From: Maylandia zebra | Lineage: Eukaryota; Chordata; Actinopteri; Cichliformes; Cichlidae | Length of the DNA stretch: 64,000 nt | Direction of reading: 5' to 3' | Assembly: GCF_041146795.1 (NCBI RefSeq) | Contig: NC_135176.1 | Location: 18,363,786-18,427,785, forward strand | Part shown: in pieces, positions 22,499 to 32,677 of the stretch | Layout: every line of letters starts with the position of its first letter | How positions within the stretch are numbered: position 1 is the first letter of the stretch | Translations under genes and position numbers: made by a program | Notes under the pieces: model-generated | What the model was told of the DNA's origin: nothing | What the model saw: the letters and a program-made list of their open reading frames with translations, nothing else | Database searches by the model: none

Positions 22499-23434
22499 TG
22501 TGGGGATGAACAAAAAGTATTTTACCAGCATAATATAATCTGCAGTATGATCATTGCTTTAACAATGTAACAGATAGCTTTAAGATGGCCTTAAGATGTT
22601 TATGATAATGTTAACTCTGTATTCCAGGTGCAGTTATAACTATTTTATACACAATGCATATCTGTGCTTATTAAAGAGTTGGAGCTCGGTCAGTTAATTG
22701 GAGGTTGGAAGCTTTGTTCGGCGCGATGTCCGGACAATCTATTGTGTAAGTGACTTGGAGCTATAGAAGGTTAAAACTGCGTACATGCTTACACAACACT
22801 TATATCAGTTTATTTTAATATCTTTTATATGTTCATATTTTTATATTAAGCTTTTAGTAGGGGTTCTTGATTAAAACATTTATTTAGTAGAGGACACATA
22901 CATAGTTTCAGTTGTTACATATCAGAGTGGCTTCTGTCTCTCTGTCTAGAGGTCAGGAGCTAGTCGCGAGGTGAAATAGGGTGCAATTGTGGGTAGCACA
23001 CAGACACACACACTTAGAGAGAATCATTTATAGGTGAAAGTTTAATCATGTTTTGCTTGGGGTTGCAAAAAGAGCAGTTTGTCGCAGAACTGCTGCTGAG
23101 GTGTCAGGATGACAAGCGAGCATCCGGCAGTGACAGGAAGCACCTGTTATGAAGATAGAAGACAATTGTTCTTTTAAACGGTGTCAAAAGTCATTGTGGT
23201 TTTGATTTGATCTATGTATAAAATGTATCTGTGACGTTGAAGGGGCGTCATTAAATTTAAGCCCTGACGGTATAAAATATCTGTTTATGCTTTGATTAAG
23301 TTGAAGATCAATTGCTGTCTGTAGCGATCTTCCCACGTGTGTATTAAAATCATCGTTTGACTTCACCCGGCCGGATCAGTGTGGTTATTCTTCGATCACC
23401 TCTTGTATCCTTCCTCAATTTTTGAACCTTAACA
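22499..23434 (+). mobile_element. Solo LTR, 936 bp
   Basis: It starts TGTGGGGATGAAC and ends ACCTTAACA, with exact 4-bp repeats gcag at 22495-22498 and 23435-23438. Same family as the LTR at 17438, but at a different position in the mirrored arm. The corresponding empty region in the other arm is at about 18632. Confidence 0.9.
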
Positions 23435-23758
23435 GCAGCCAATCCTCTGTGAGGACTCAGACATTCAAATGCACATATCAGGGCCTGCACGGCTTCCCAG
23501 CCAGCCAATCATATCTGAGGTCTTCCGTTTCTTCTCTCATCATATCTCAGCGACGGATGTACAGAGAGCAATGAAAATCGCAGTCAAAGTACACCAAAGT
23601 CCGCTGATTCACCCAGTACAAGAATTATGCTTCTAGTCCACCTAGTTTTTGAGTTACACAATGTTTTGTAACTCCAAAAAACGGCGTTTTTCACCTCTCA
23701 CCGCAATCTTATTCTGACTGCTCATCACCCTGTTTTTCAAGGTGCTCACTCTCTTTCC

Positions 23759-23832
23759 CAGTGGCGCAGCTGGTAATGACACGGGTCTGCAACAAAAAGA
23801 TCGTGGGTTCGATTCCACCTTGGTCAACATGT
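23759..23832 (+). pseudogene. tRNA-like sequence (Cys-like), broken
   Basis: An A-box-like tggcgcagctggtaatgaca is followed by a B box ggttcgattcc inside a good T-arm (gtggg/ccac). A ctgcaac segment resembles a GCA (Cys) anticodon loop, but the anticodon stem and acceptor stem do not pair. It is probably a tRNA pseudogene or SINE head. It lies in the part of the right arm that has no left-arm counterpart. Confidence 0.45.
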
Positions 23833-25059
23833 TTTTTTCCCTACAAATTAATACACTATCACAGACCAGTAATTCATATTCATCATTTATTACAATTCTG
23901 CAAACTTTTATGATTTTACCAGCTTTTCTAATATGGACCTCACATTCTTGTTAACACTCCATGGCACAAATACTCTTCCCTTTAGGCTCTGTGTATGTGT
24001 GTGTGTATCAATATTTCTCCCATTTTAAAGTATTACTCCTCCATAATTGTATTTCTGTTAAATCACAGTACTTTTACTACATCTTAGTACTTCTGCTCAA
24101 TCATAGTATTTCTGCTAAATCATAGTATTTCTGCTAAAGTATTTCTGACAAATCATGATTTTTGTGCCAAATCATAACATTTGTGTTATGTTAAAGTATT
24201 ACTACTAAGTGGAGGAATTTCTGTCATGTTACAGTATCTGTGCTGATTACAGTATTTCTGCTAAATCATACTATTTCTACTATATTATATTTTTCTTTCT
24301 AAATACAGCATTTCTGCTATATAATTGTATTTCTGCTATGTTATAATATTTGTGCTAAACCAGAGTATTTGTGCTGAAACATAGTATTTCTGCCAAATGA
24401 TAGTATTTCTGTCAAGTTATAGTATTTGTGCTAAAACATAGTATTGATTTAAAATTACAATATTCATAGTTCATCACAGTGTCTCTGGTAAATCACAGTA
24501 TTTCTGCTATGTTGTACTATTTTTCTAAATCATAGTGTTTCCGTAATGTTTAAGTATTTTTGGCTAAATATATTCTTTCTGTTATCTTATACTATTTCTC
24601 CTAAATTCTTGTATTTTTGAGAAGTTATCATGTTTCTGGTAAGTTACAATATTTCTGCTAAGTTCTGCTATGCTATTGTATTTCTTCCAAGTATTATGTT
24701 TCCTCTAAGATATTGCAGTTCTGTTAAGTTATTCCATTTTAGCAAAGTTCCTTTGCTTCTGCAAAGTTTTTACAATTTCTGCAACTTTTCAGCTTTTTCA
24801 GCTAGTTTTTGCAGACAGCTTCAGCTTTAAAGCATCCACACTGCATTTTCGCAGGAAATGCAAATTTTTCTAGTTTCATTTAAGTAACCATTGCACACTT
24901 TCTGTAAATCCTATAAACTTCATTTGACTTCTCAAATATCATTGTGTTCGAAATTGCTGATCCAAACAACCAATGATTTATGAAGAAAAATCGTGAAAAT
25001 TTTCAGGGGTGCCCAAACTTCTGCATACCACTGTATCAGAGAGAAACTTGGTGTTAGTG

Positions 25060-25160
25060 CCTCAAGGACATTTGGCATGCAGACTGTAGCAGATGGGGAT
25101 CAAAACACCAACCTTCCAATTATTAGCAGACCTGCTCTACCTCCTGAGCCAAAGCCACCC
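25060..25160 (-). mobile_element. tRNA-derived SINE fragment
   Basis: On the minus strand an A box (tggctcaggaggtagagc) and a B-box-like ggttggtgttttgatccc are spaced as in a tRNA. The same head type occurs at 37036. No clear tail. Confidence 0.6.
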
Positions 25161-25164
25161 ATTT

Positions 25165-27388
25165 GAAATTGTTGTACCAAAAGTATATGAATATTGTTGA
25201 AGAGCACAAAGGAGTCTTATATGGAACTGTGAGTTTGCAGCTGGAAATCAAAGGGATAATGTTGAAATGTGAATGTGTATGCCTCACATGCCAGAAGACA
25301 AAGAGGAATTCTGGTGTTAAGTCGATGCAGTGGTAGAGTTATCTAGGTGTGCCTTAAAATGCACTCCTAGATAGATTGATAAACCCTGGGATAAATAGGA
25401 TAAGTAGTTTTGTGTTACTTGTGTTGAAGTTGTTGTTTGTGTAGCTACTAAGGCTGGTAGGTCTAAATATCCCACCTGAAAGTTCTTTCACGTACAAGGA
25501 CGAGGGGAGCAAGTAAATCAGTTCTCAGGGCGCAGAGACTGAGCAGGTCTTAAATACACCATTTATTCCCAAGAAGGAAGAAATTCAGAATTACAAACAC
25601 AATTTTAAAAGGACCTTTATGCAATAAAAACATTTTCAGTATGCTAAAATCCCTGCCGACAGGAATAAATATACACTATGCAAAAAAAAAAAAAAAAATA
25701 CCACTGTCTGGCCACGCTCGGGCAAATGTTTCTTATCTTTAAAACCAGGATAGAAATTCCTCTTCCGAGGGACAGACCACGCCAGCCAGAAAACCAAGGA
25801 GGAACCTCCTGTCTCAGCCCTGTTTCTTCCTAATGGGCGCGTCGCCACACAGCCCAGCTGCACTCCACACTTGGGCTCTCGATTACTGCAAACACGGCTG
25901 CCTCAGGGCACGCCCACACTTCAACAATTGCCTGCTATTGTCCGCCCAGTCAACAGTGGATTAAAATAATATCATGCAACAACACTAAAACATGCAACAT
26001 AAATATCAGGGTAAAACCATGCAAATAAAATCAGTACTGTATGCACGAATATATTACAATCAAAACAACAAAAACCCTAAAACGAACACAAATTTCCACT
26101 GTGTGACATCTGCACTGTGTTTAATGCCCTGAACACAAACAAAAAGTAGGCTTTATTATAAAGTCACTCCTCCACTATTTACCTACCATATTTTTTGGAC
26201 CAAAAGGCGCACTGTTGATGAATGGGTCTGTTTATAAGGCGCATTCAGTGAAACAAAGCAGTCGGATAAGTCAAACTTATCCGCTGAATTCAAAGGCAAT
26301 GTATGATGTAGTTACCTGTCAATATCTACAGGGGAGATTAAAATATTAATGAAAGTAAAGGGAGAGTTTGGCAAAACAGCTGAGTTACATGTAATAAATT
26401 GAGATATTTCCATAGATCTCAAAGTGTTGCTGAGCCTGTACCTGTTCAACTTGCCTGTTTTATGGACCATTGGTTTATATACAATGTGCATGTGCCAGAA
26501 ACAAGCTGCTGCCCTTAGAACCTACAGCTCCAGTCACTTTTAATGGGGTACGACACGCTGTCAGGGGCAGAAATGACACTTTGTTATGAGACTGAAGTAA
26601 GTGCAGCTTTCAGTGGCAATAGCTGACAGTGGCCACAAGGCAGCAATAATAAAAATCTTTGATGCACATATTAATTCACAGGTGAGGAGCTTTATGACAG
26701 AGCAGTGTGAGATTAAAAGAGTAAGATCATTTTAATTTGAAACCTTTTAATTTATGGCAAGGCAAGAAGTGTTTGCCTTGCTTGTCCTGATGTAACTGCC
26801 ACTTGTATATATGAATAGCTGATTGGGAATTAGACAAAGAAGGGAGCCAAGACATGTGAAAACAGTCAGGACAATCAGGGGGAGAGGACATGAAAGAAAA
26901 AAAAAACCTTTAATGTAAAATAGACTAATAGACTAATATGAATGCTAACACTTAGGATTTAAAGATAAGGAAATGCAAATGGACCGAGGTGTAAACACAA
27001 AACAAGAGTGAAGGATCCGCAAACAGACACACAGGGATGTTGACTGCAACTCTAATGCCAATCAAAAACTCTTCACTAAAATAGCCAAAAACAGAAACCA
27101 GATTCAGCAATGCTACAATGCAATCAAATCAGTCAAACCATAGAACAATGAAAAAAATTAAAACAGGAATCCAAAATTTCAAACATTAGAACAGAAAAAC
27201 TAAACAGAAAACTAAAACTTGAATATATTAATTAAGATATTAAAACAGGATAGAAGGAGCACTTTGAACCTTCACAGGTGATATTAAGATATACTGATAA
27301 ACTGAATTTTACTGAAATATCAGAGAACAAAGGCTACCTAAGAAGATAGAGCACAGAGAATTATAGAAGATTAACAGAGGGTTATCTA
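25165..27388. other. Intergenic region upstream of an OR pseudogene
   Basis: An A17 run lies at 25682-25698. At 26187-26290 the sequence tttggaccaaaaggcgcac and ataaggcgcat recalls the ends of the pogo-like element at 55948, so a pogo-type MITE end is likely. The rest holds no recognisable gene. Confidence 0.4.
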
Positions 27389-28361
27389 ATGGAATTTTTG
27401 AACTCAGCTGTTGAGAAAAACACCACCTTTGTGCAATCTGCATATTTTATAATAAGTGGTTTCATTGGCATACCTAATATTAGATATTATTTCGTCTTTC
27501 TATGTTTTATTTACATTTTTTCAGTGGTGGGGAACACTTTAGTGATGATTGTAATAATTTTGGATCGTATGTTGAGAAGTCCTAAATATATCACAGTTTT
27601 TAATCTTGCATTTACAGACCTGTTAAGTAGCTCTGCTTTGGTGCCAAAGGTTCTTGACATTTCTCTGTTTAACCATTATTATATCTCTTACAACATCTGC
27701 TTGACTTTCATGTTTTTCTGCTTTACTTTAATTTCAATGCAGGCTTTTAATCTGGTTGTATTGTCCTTTGACAGAGTCATGGCTATCATGTACCCGCTGC
27801 ACTATCAAATGAGAGTGACCCAAAAGCTCATTTTGTCTTTGATTGCTTTTGGCCATCACTCTTACACTCGTTGCAGTTGGCCTTCTCACCAGACTTTCCT
27901 TCTGTCAGTCTGTGATTATTCAGAGCTACTATTGTGATCATGGTCCTATGTATCGTCTTGGCTGCAATGATGCTACCCCTAATTATATAATTGCGTTTTT
28001 GGCAATAGTTCTTGTTCTTGGGTTTCCACTGGCATTTATCGTGGGAAGTTACTGCTGTATCGGTTATTCTTTGTCAAATATTTCTACATTTAGGGAAAGA
28101 GTGAAAGCTTTTAAAGCCTGCACAGGTCACCTTTCATTAGTGGCAATTTATTTCCTTCCTATTATATTTGTGTATGTTTTTTGGCCTGTAATACATCCAA
28201 ATGCAAGGATCATAAACCTTTCTATGACCAGTGTCATGCCTCCCATGTTAAACCCAATAATCTATGTTCTTCAGACACAGGAGATCAAAGAATCATTGAG
28301 AAGATTGTTGAAAGCTAGAGCGCAGGCTAAATTGGAAGTGTTTAGACTTAAACCTTTGTAG
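27389..28361 (+). pseudogene. Odorant receptor pseudogene (2-bp deletion)
   Basis: An olfactory GPCR of the same subfamily but clearly diverged from the other copies. ATG at 27389 begins MEFLNSAVEKNTTF (glycosylation site NTT). TM1 contains VGNT, TM2 LAFTDLL, and the TM3 end reads SFDRVMAIMYPLHY. In TM4, at about 27850, two bases are missing relative to the other copies (gcttttggcc where a Phe-Trp codon pair is expected) and the frame changes. The second frame then carries the loop cysteines, KAFKACTGHL and PPMLNPIIYV, and ends at 28361. Apart from that lesion the sequence is complete, so loss is recent or allelic. Confidence 0.9.
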
Positions 28362-28929
28362 TTCCCGATTTCTATTCTTTCATTCTATTTTTTTTTTCTT
28401 TTTAAGTTGAATATGTAGGCGAAGTATTTCATACACAGTATTGCAGTCTTTTATGCATCAAGATTTCATTTGGAACAATAAACAATATAACTACTTTATT
28501 CACCGAAAAGCAAAATGATCTAAAACGTTAGTGTGAGAATAAAAATTGACAAAAGACAACAACAGCCAAAAACTGTAATAATGGACATTTATTCTTGCAA
28601 GGAAGCAAAAGCACCAAATACAAGGTTTCATATTAGATTTTGTCAATTCCACCCTCCTTTGCCTTAAAACTCTCACAAAATAAAAATTTCTTTCTACGGG
28701 CTTCTCACAGGTACAGTTATGAGTGTGTGTACTGTAGTGAGTAGATATTGAGTAGATAATTGAGTAGTATAATGAGATCACGAGTAGACATTTTTTTGCA
28801 ACTTGGGTGTACTTCCAGGCACCGAATGTACTGAGTTTATCCTTGACTATAATGTAGCTCACGCTAGTTAGAACATTGTATAACATTTGTTTTTACCCAT
28901 CAGTTAAGCACAAAAATCTAAAATGTAAC

Positions 28930-28960
<31 letters not shown>

Positions 28961-29820
28961 AATAAAAAATTTGGGACTGTATAAAACTGATGATATAAAA
29001 TGGGAAACTTCCCCTGAGTGTAAATACAAATGAAAATCCAAAAAGTTTAATGTTCTTTGGCTATATTTTTGTGGGTGTTCTATATCATATAAATGCTTCA
29101 AATTCAGTTTTCAAAGTCATAGCATTCAATTCCCTATATTTATTTATTTATTTTTTAAATAAAACATTCAAACACTCACACACACCCTCATACATCATAC
29201 TTCTGACATTCAAGAAGTATGAAGTTTAATGTTGGTATCGGCACGACACAATTCTTGCTGGCTGCCTCTCAAAATGTTTGTGAAATGATTTGTTTTCTTT
29301 CTGACTTTATGGATATTGGGTATTTGTTATGGAAACAAACATGATTAAGCAAGTAAGTCTGTGTGAGAGGATTTGAGAATTATTTTCATCATACTAAAAT
29401 AATTATAAAAAACATACTTGAGGATATGTCATCTTATTTACTCCTTAAAATTGTACATTTTCAAACTGGCTTACGTGTGCATACGTGTGCATATATATAT
29501 ACTTGCAATTTTAAGAAAAAGGATGCTATGGCTTAATCGCATATTGTAAATATCAAATTAACAGTGAATAATATATACCGGTTTTGGAGCAAAATATGTA
29601 GCCATAAAGAAAGAATCTTTTTCAAGAGAGGCCTTGCCAAATTGAGCATTTAGCAAGATGATGCCAAATCACATTCTACTAGTATTGTAACAGCATCGCT
29701 ACAGAGAACTACAAGTCCAGTTATTAAACGCTCCTTAACTAATTAAAACATTTGGTACAGTATAAAATGTAAGATATGACAAAAGAAGCCCTGAACTCAA
29801 ATCCATTTTTGAAATTTCTG

Positions 29821-29876
<56 letters not shown>

Positions 29877-30171
29877 TGGGAATTTCTGTTGTCTTCTTAT
29901 TATTAGTAGTTATTGGTTTGAATAATCAGGTCACGGAACTGAATTTAATGTACATTTTACACACCATGCAAATATTGTGGGAAAAACAGGTTGCAGAATA
30001 CACTCATGGGATCATGCCTGAAGATAAACATTGAGGGGATCTGCAAACAGTTAAAGCATGCAAGAGCTTCATCATCTGGTGTACTGCATGTGCATAACAA
30101 AACCCAGTCAGCCAGTGCTGCCACCTGTCTCATCAGCACTTGGGCAATATAAGCTTGGCAGAAATCTTACA
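28362..30171. other. Intergenic region between two OR copies
   Basis: AT-rich. It contains an (AAAT)n run at 28931-28962 and a 35-A run followed by (TA)n at 29821-29877. Nothing else recognised except the conserved gcaatataag at 30144-30153, just upstream of the next gene. Confidence 0.4.
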
Positions 30172-31143
30172 ATGGACTTTTTTAACTCTGCACTTGGGAA
30201 AAATATCACTTTTTTTCGTCCTGCATTTTTCATTATAAGTGGATTTATTGGCATTCCTAATATAAAATATTATTATGCCTTTCTGTTTTTTGTTTATATT
30301 ATTTCTGTCCTGGCAAACACAGCTGTCATGGCCACAATATATTTGGATCACAATCTAAGAACACCGAAATATATTGCAGTTTTCAATCTTGCATTGGTTG
30401 ATCTATTAGGTAACTCTGCCATGGTGCCAAAGGTTCTCGATATCTTTTTGTTTAATCACCCCCACATTTCCTATAATGACTGCTTGACATTTCTGTTTTT
30501 CTGCTATATATTCCTTTCATTGCAAGCTCTAAATCTGGTTGCACTGTCATATGACAGAGTTATGGCGATCGTTTACCCACTGCATTATCAACTGAAGGTG
30601 ACTCACAAGCTCATGTTCTGTTTAATTGCCTCTTTCTGGGTATCGGCCATTACCTTTATACTAATTGCAATTGGCCTTCTTACAAGGCTTTCCTTCTGTG
30701 AATCAGTTGTTATTAAAAGCTATTTCTGTGACCATGGTCAGATGTACCGACTTGCATGCAATGATTATACACCCAGCTATGTAATTGCTAAGATTTTGCC
30801 AGCTCTTATTCTTTGGCTTCCTCTTACAATTGTTTTGTTGAGTTATTTGTGTATCTGCTATGCTTTAGCTAAAGTAGCCACAGTTCGAGAAAGAACGAAG
30901 GGCTTTAAAACCTGCACAGCTCATCTTTCATTAGTGGCAATCTATTTCCTTCCAATATTAATCACATTTACTCTAGGTGCAAACATAGAGCCAAATGCCA
31001 GAATCATAAACCTGTCTCTGACCTCAGTCTTTCCTCCAATGCTGAACCCTATCATATATGTTCTTCAGACACGAGAAATCAAAGAATCTCTGAGAAAGTT
31101 GTTAAGAATCATAAAACATTACAAAATTAGAAAGGTCAAATGA
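30172..31143 (+). CDS. Odorant receptor, intact
   Basis: A seven-transmembrane olfactory receptor of 323 residues, expected in the cilia of olfactory neurons and coupled to an olfactory G protein. The ATG at 30172 is chosen because it aligns with the other copies (MDFFNSALGKN); the frame is open 38 codons further 5'. N-glycosylation site N11. TM1 ~33-57, TM2 with D77, conserved C104 at the TM3 start. The TM3 end reads SYDRVMAIVYPLHY (126-139) instead of the classic MAYDRYVAIC. Loop cysteines are C176, C186 and C196. TM6 entry is KGFKTCTAHL, and TM7 ends PPMLNPIIYVLQT. It is intronless and resembles fish delta-like ORs by memory; the ligand is unknown. gcaatataag lies 18 bp upstream, as in the other copies. 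Confidence 0.95.
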   Translation: MDFFNSALGKNITFFRPAFFIISGFIGIPNIKYYYAFLFFVYIISVLANTAVMATIYLDHNLRTPKYIAVFNLALVDLLGNSAMVPKVLDIFLFNHPHISYNDCLTFLFFCYIFLSLQALNLVALSYDRVMAIVYPLHYQLKVTHKLMFCLIASFWVSAITFILIAIGLLTRLSFCESVVIKSYFCDHGQMYRLACNDYTPSYVIAKILPALILWLPLTIVLLSYLCICYALAKVATVRERTKGFKTCTAHLSLVAIYFLPILITFTLGANIEPNARIINLSLTSVFPPMLNPIIYVLQTREIKESLRKLLRIIKHYKIRKVK

Positions 31144-32220
31144 AAAAAGTGTAAACTTCCTTTTTTTCATTTTAGTCTTTTGAGTTAGTGTTTTTATTAT
31201 TTAAGGAATGACTATGAAATTTAAAAAGGCTCATATGTTGCAGTACTTTGAAACAGAACAGAAGTGGTACATTCAATATTCACAGTGCAAATTGTGGTTG
31301 ATTTTAAAACACATCACCTAGCAAAGAGGTAGATTTTTTTTTTTTTTTGAGGATTTGGAAGGTATGTTTCTGTGCATCACATATCTCTGTCTTCAAAAAT
31401 GTTGTATTTGTGTTTTGCCCTATAATAGAAGAAAATGACAATACATATGTTGCAAATAATCAGGGATACATCATATTTCCATTTTAAAAGGAGTGTTTTC
31501 AAATTCAGTTCCTGTGCATCAAGTTATGTTAATGTCTCCTGTCAGGGACAACTTGAACTCTTCTGAATTTAATGATGAGCAATTTTTTGTGTACTTGACA
31601 TTATCTTTTTGAGCCTATATAGTTTTTGAATTTCGGACTTTGCTTAATATTGTGTGAACGCAATATTAGCGTGGGCCTTGAGCCAGCTGTATACCTCTAA
31701 TACTTTATTAGGGCCAGCATAGAGAAACAGGCAGCAACACATCACTCATTCACAACTATGGCCAGTTTATACAGACAGTTTATACACATACACACAGTTT
31801 ATACAGTGCTGGTTACTTTTAAATGTACGAAAAAAAACCCTGGAAAGAACTCATGCACATAGAAACCCCACATTGAAAGGTCCCATCTGAGGCTCAAACC
31901 ATCACCTGGTGACAGTGTCAGTGACGACTTTGGTCAAATGTAGGAGTTGCTTTTTAAAAATGTAACTGCAGTATATATTTATTGTTTGAAATATATTTAT
32001 TGTTGTTCAAACAGGTATGCATAAAAGCACTTTTTTCTGTGTTACACTTTGTTGTTGTACTTTGTTCTGTCAGCTGTCCTTAAAATTGTAACTGTAAAAA
32101 TACACTGCCTGTTTTATTGTCTGCTCTGAGAATGTCAGTACATTTTTGTTTCTTTGTCTTCCAGCTTGTAAATAATTATGTATGTTAATCAAAAAGTTAA
32201 TAGTGATTAGAAGATTTTTG
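31144..32220. other. Intergenic, OR 3' flank
   Basis: AT-rich; part of 31140-31330 resembles the downstream flank of the other ORs. No gene recognised. Confidence 0.4.
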
Positions 32221-32224
32221 ATCA

Positions 32225-32585
32225 ATTTTATAGCCAGGATTGATCAGGTGACCCTAGGCCGTTCCTTCGTTGTGCTGCAAAAGGCCTTAGCAACTGGGGG
32301 CCTTCTCATGATGCACTGAATGTTATTCTTCACTCACCTCTCCTACTCTGTACACCACCCATATCATTTATTATGATTAATTTCTGGCTCCTCTACACAG
32401 TATGTATTTTGTAGTCTCTCTCTCCCCTCAACACTAACTGGTCGCGACAAATGGCTGCCCCTCCCTGAGCCTGGAGGTTTCTGCCCGTTAAAAAGGAGTT
32501 TTTCCTTACCACTGGTGCTGAGTGCTTGTTCACAGGGGCTCGTCTGATTCTTGGGGCTTCTCTGTCTTAATGTATAGTATACAGT
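32225..32585 (+). mobile_element. 3' end fragment of an L2-like LINE
   Basis: Matches the 3' untranslated region of the L2-like element at 49610-49990, including caggtgaccct, the ggtcgc..caaatggctgcccctccctgagcctgg equivalent and the aaaaaggagtttttcctta stretch. No coding part remains. Confidence 0.75.

Positions 32586-32619
<34 letters not shown>
32586..32619. repeat. (AAT)n microsatellite
   Basis: About 11 AAT units at the junction between the L2-like fragment and the next LINE. Confidence 0.95.
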
Positions 32620-32677
32620 GATTGCATTTATATAGCACTTCTCGAGACTCTCAAAGCACTTTACAATTCCACTATCA

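Larger units (their letters stand above)
16169..24873. mobile_element. Giant fold-back composite, arms inverted over ~8.6 kb
   Basis: 16235-16850 and 24060-24873 are near-identical inverted arms. Further inside, 18570-18920 plus 19963-20240 match the reverse complement of 21960-22490 and 23435-23520. The inner order is mirrored, so this is one large inverted repeat centred near 21 kb, modified by later insertions. The left arm holds two related GA/CA-containing blocks (16940-17437 and 19970-20560), so one arm was also tandemly duplicated. A 25-nt perfect hairpin (gtgtggatgctt and its complement) starts the insertion at 16169. No transposase or other gene is visible inside. Confidence 0.75.
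14731..25033 (+). mobile_element. Tc1-like transposon split by an 8.7-kb fold-back insertion
   Basis: The left end cagtggtatgcaaaagtttg (14731) and right end ctgcataccactg (to 25033) are inverted repeats. TA lies outside each (14729-14730, 25034-25035), the Tc1/mariner target. The left terminal repeat is about 200 bp long. Its counterpart is cut: the element runs normally to gcctaatt near 16168, and the rest of the right repeat resumes at about 24874. Everything between is a later composite insertion. The right repeat also lacks about 25 bp relative to the left. Confidence 0.85.

Noticed and set aside
23759-23832. Functional tRNA gene
   Set aside because: The T-arm is good, but anticodon and acceptor stems do not pair, and it lies in repeat-derived DNA.
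18425-24873. CRISPR-like array
   Set aside because: Tandem units are adjacent or degenerate, without unique spacers, and the context is a fish genome.
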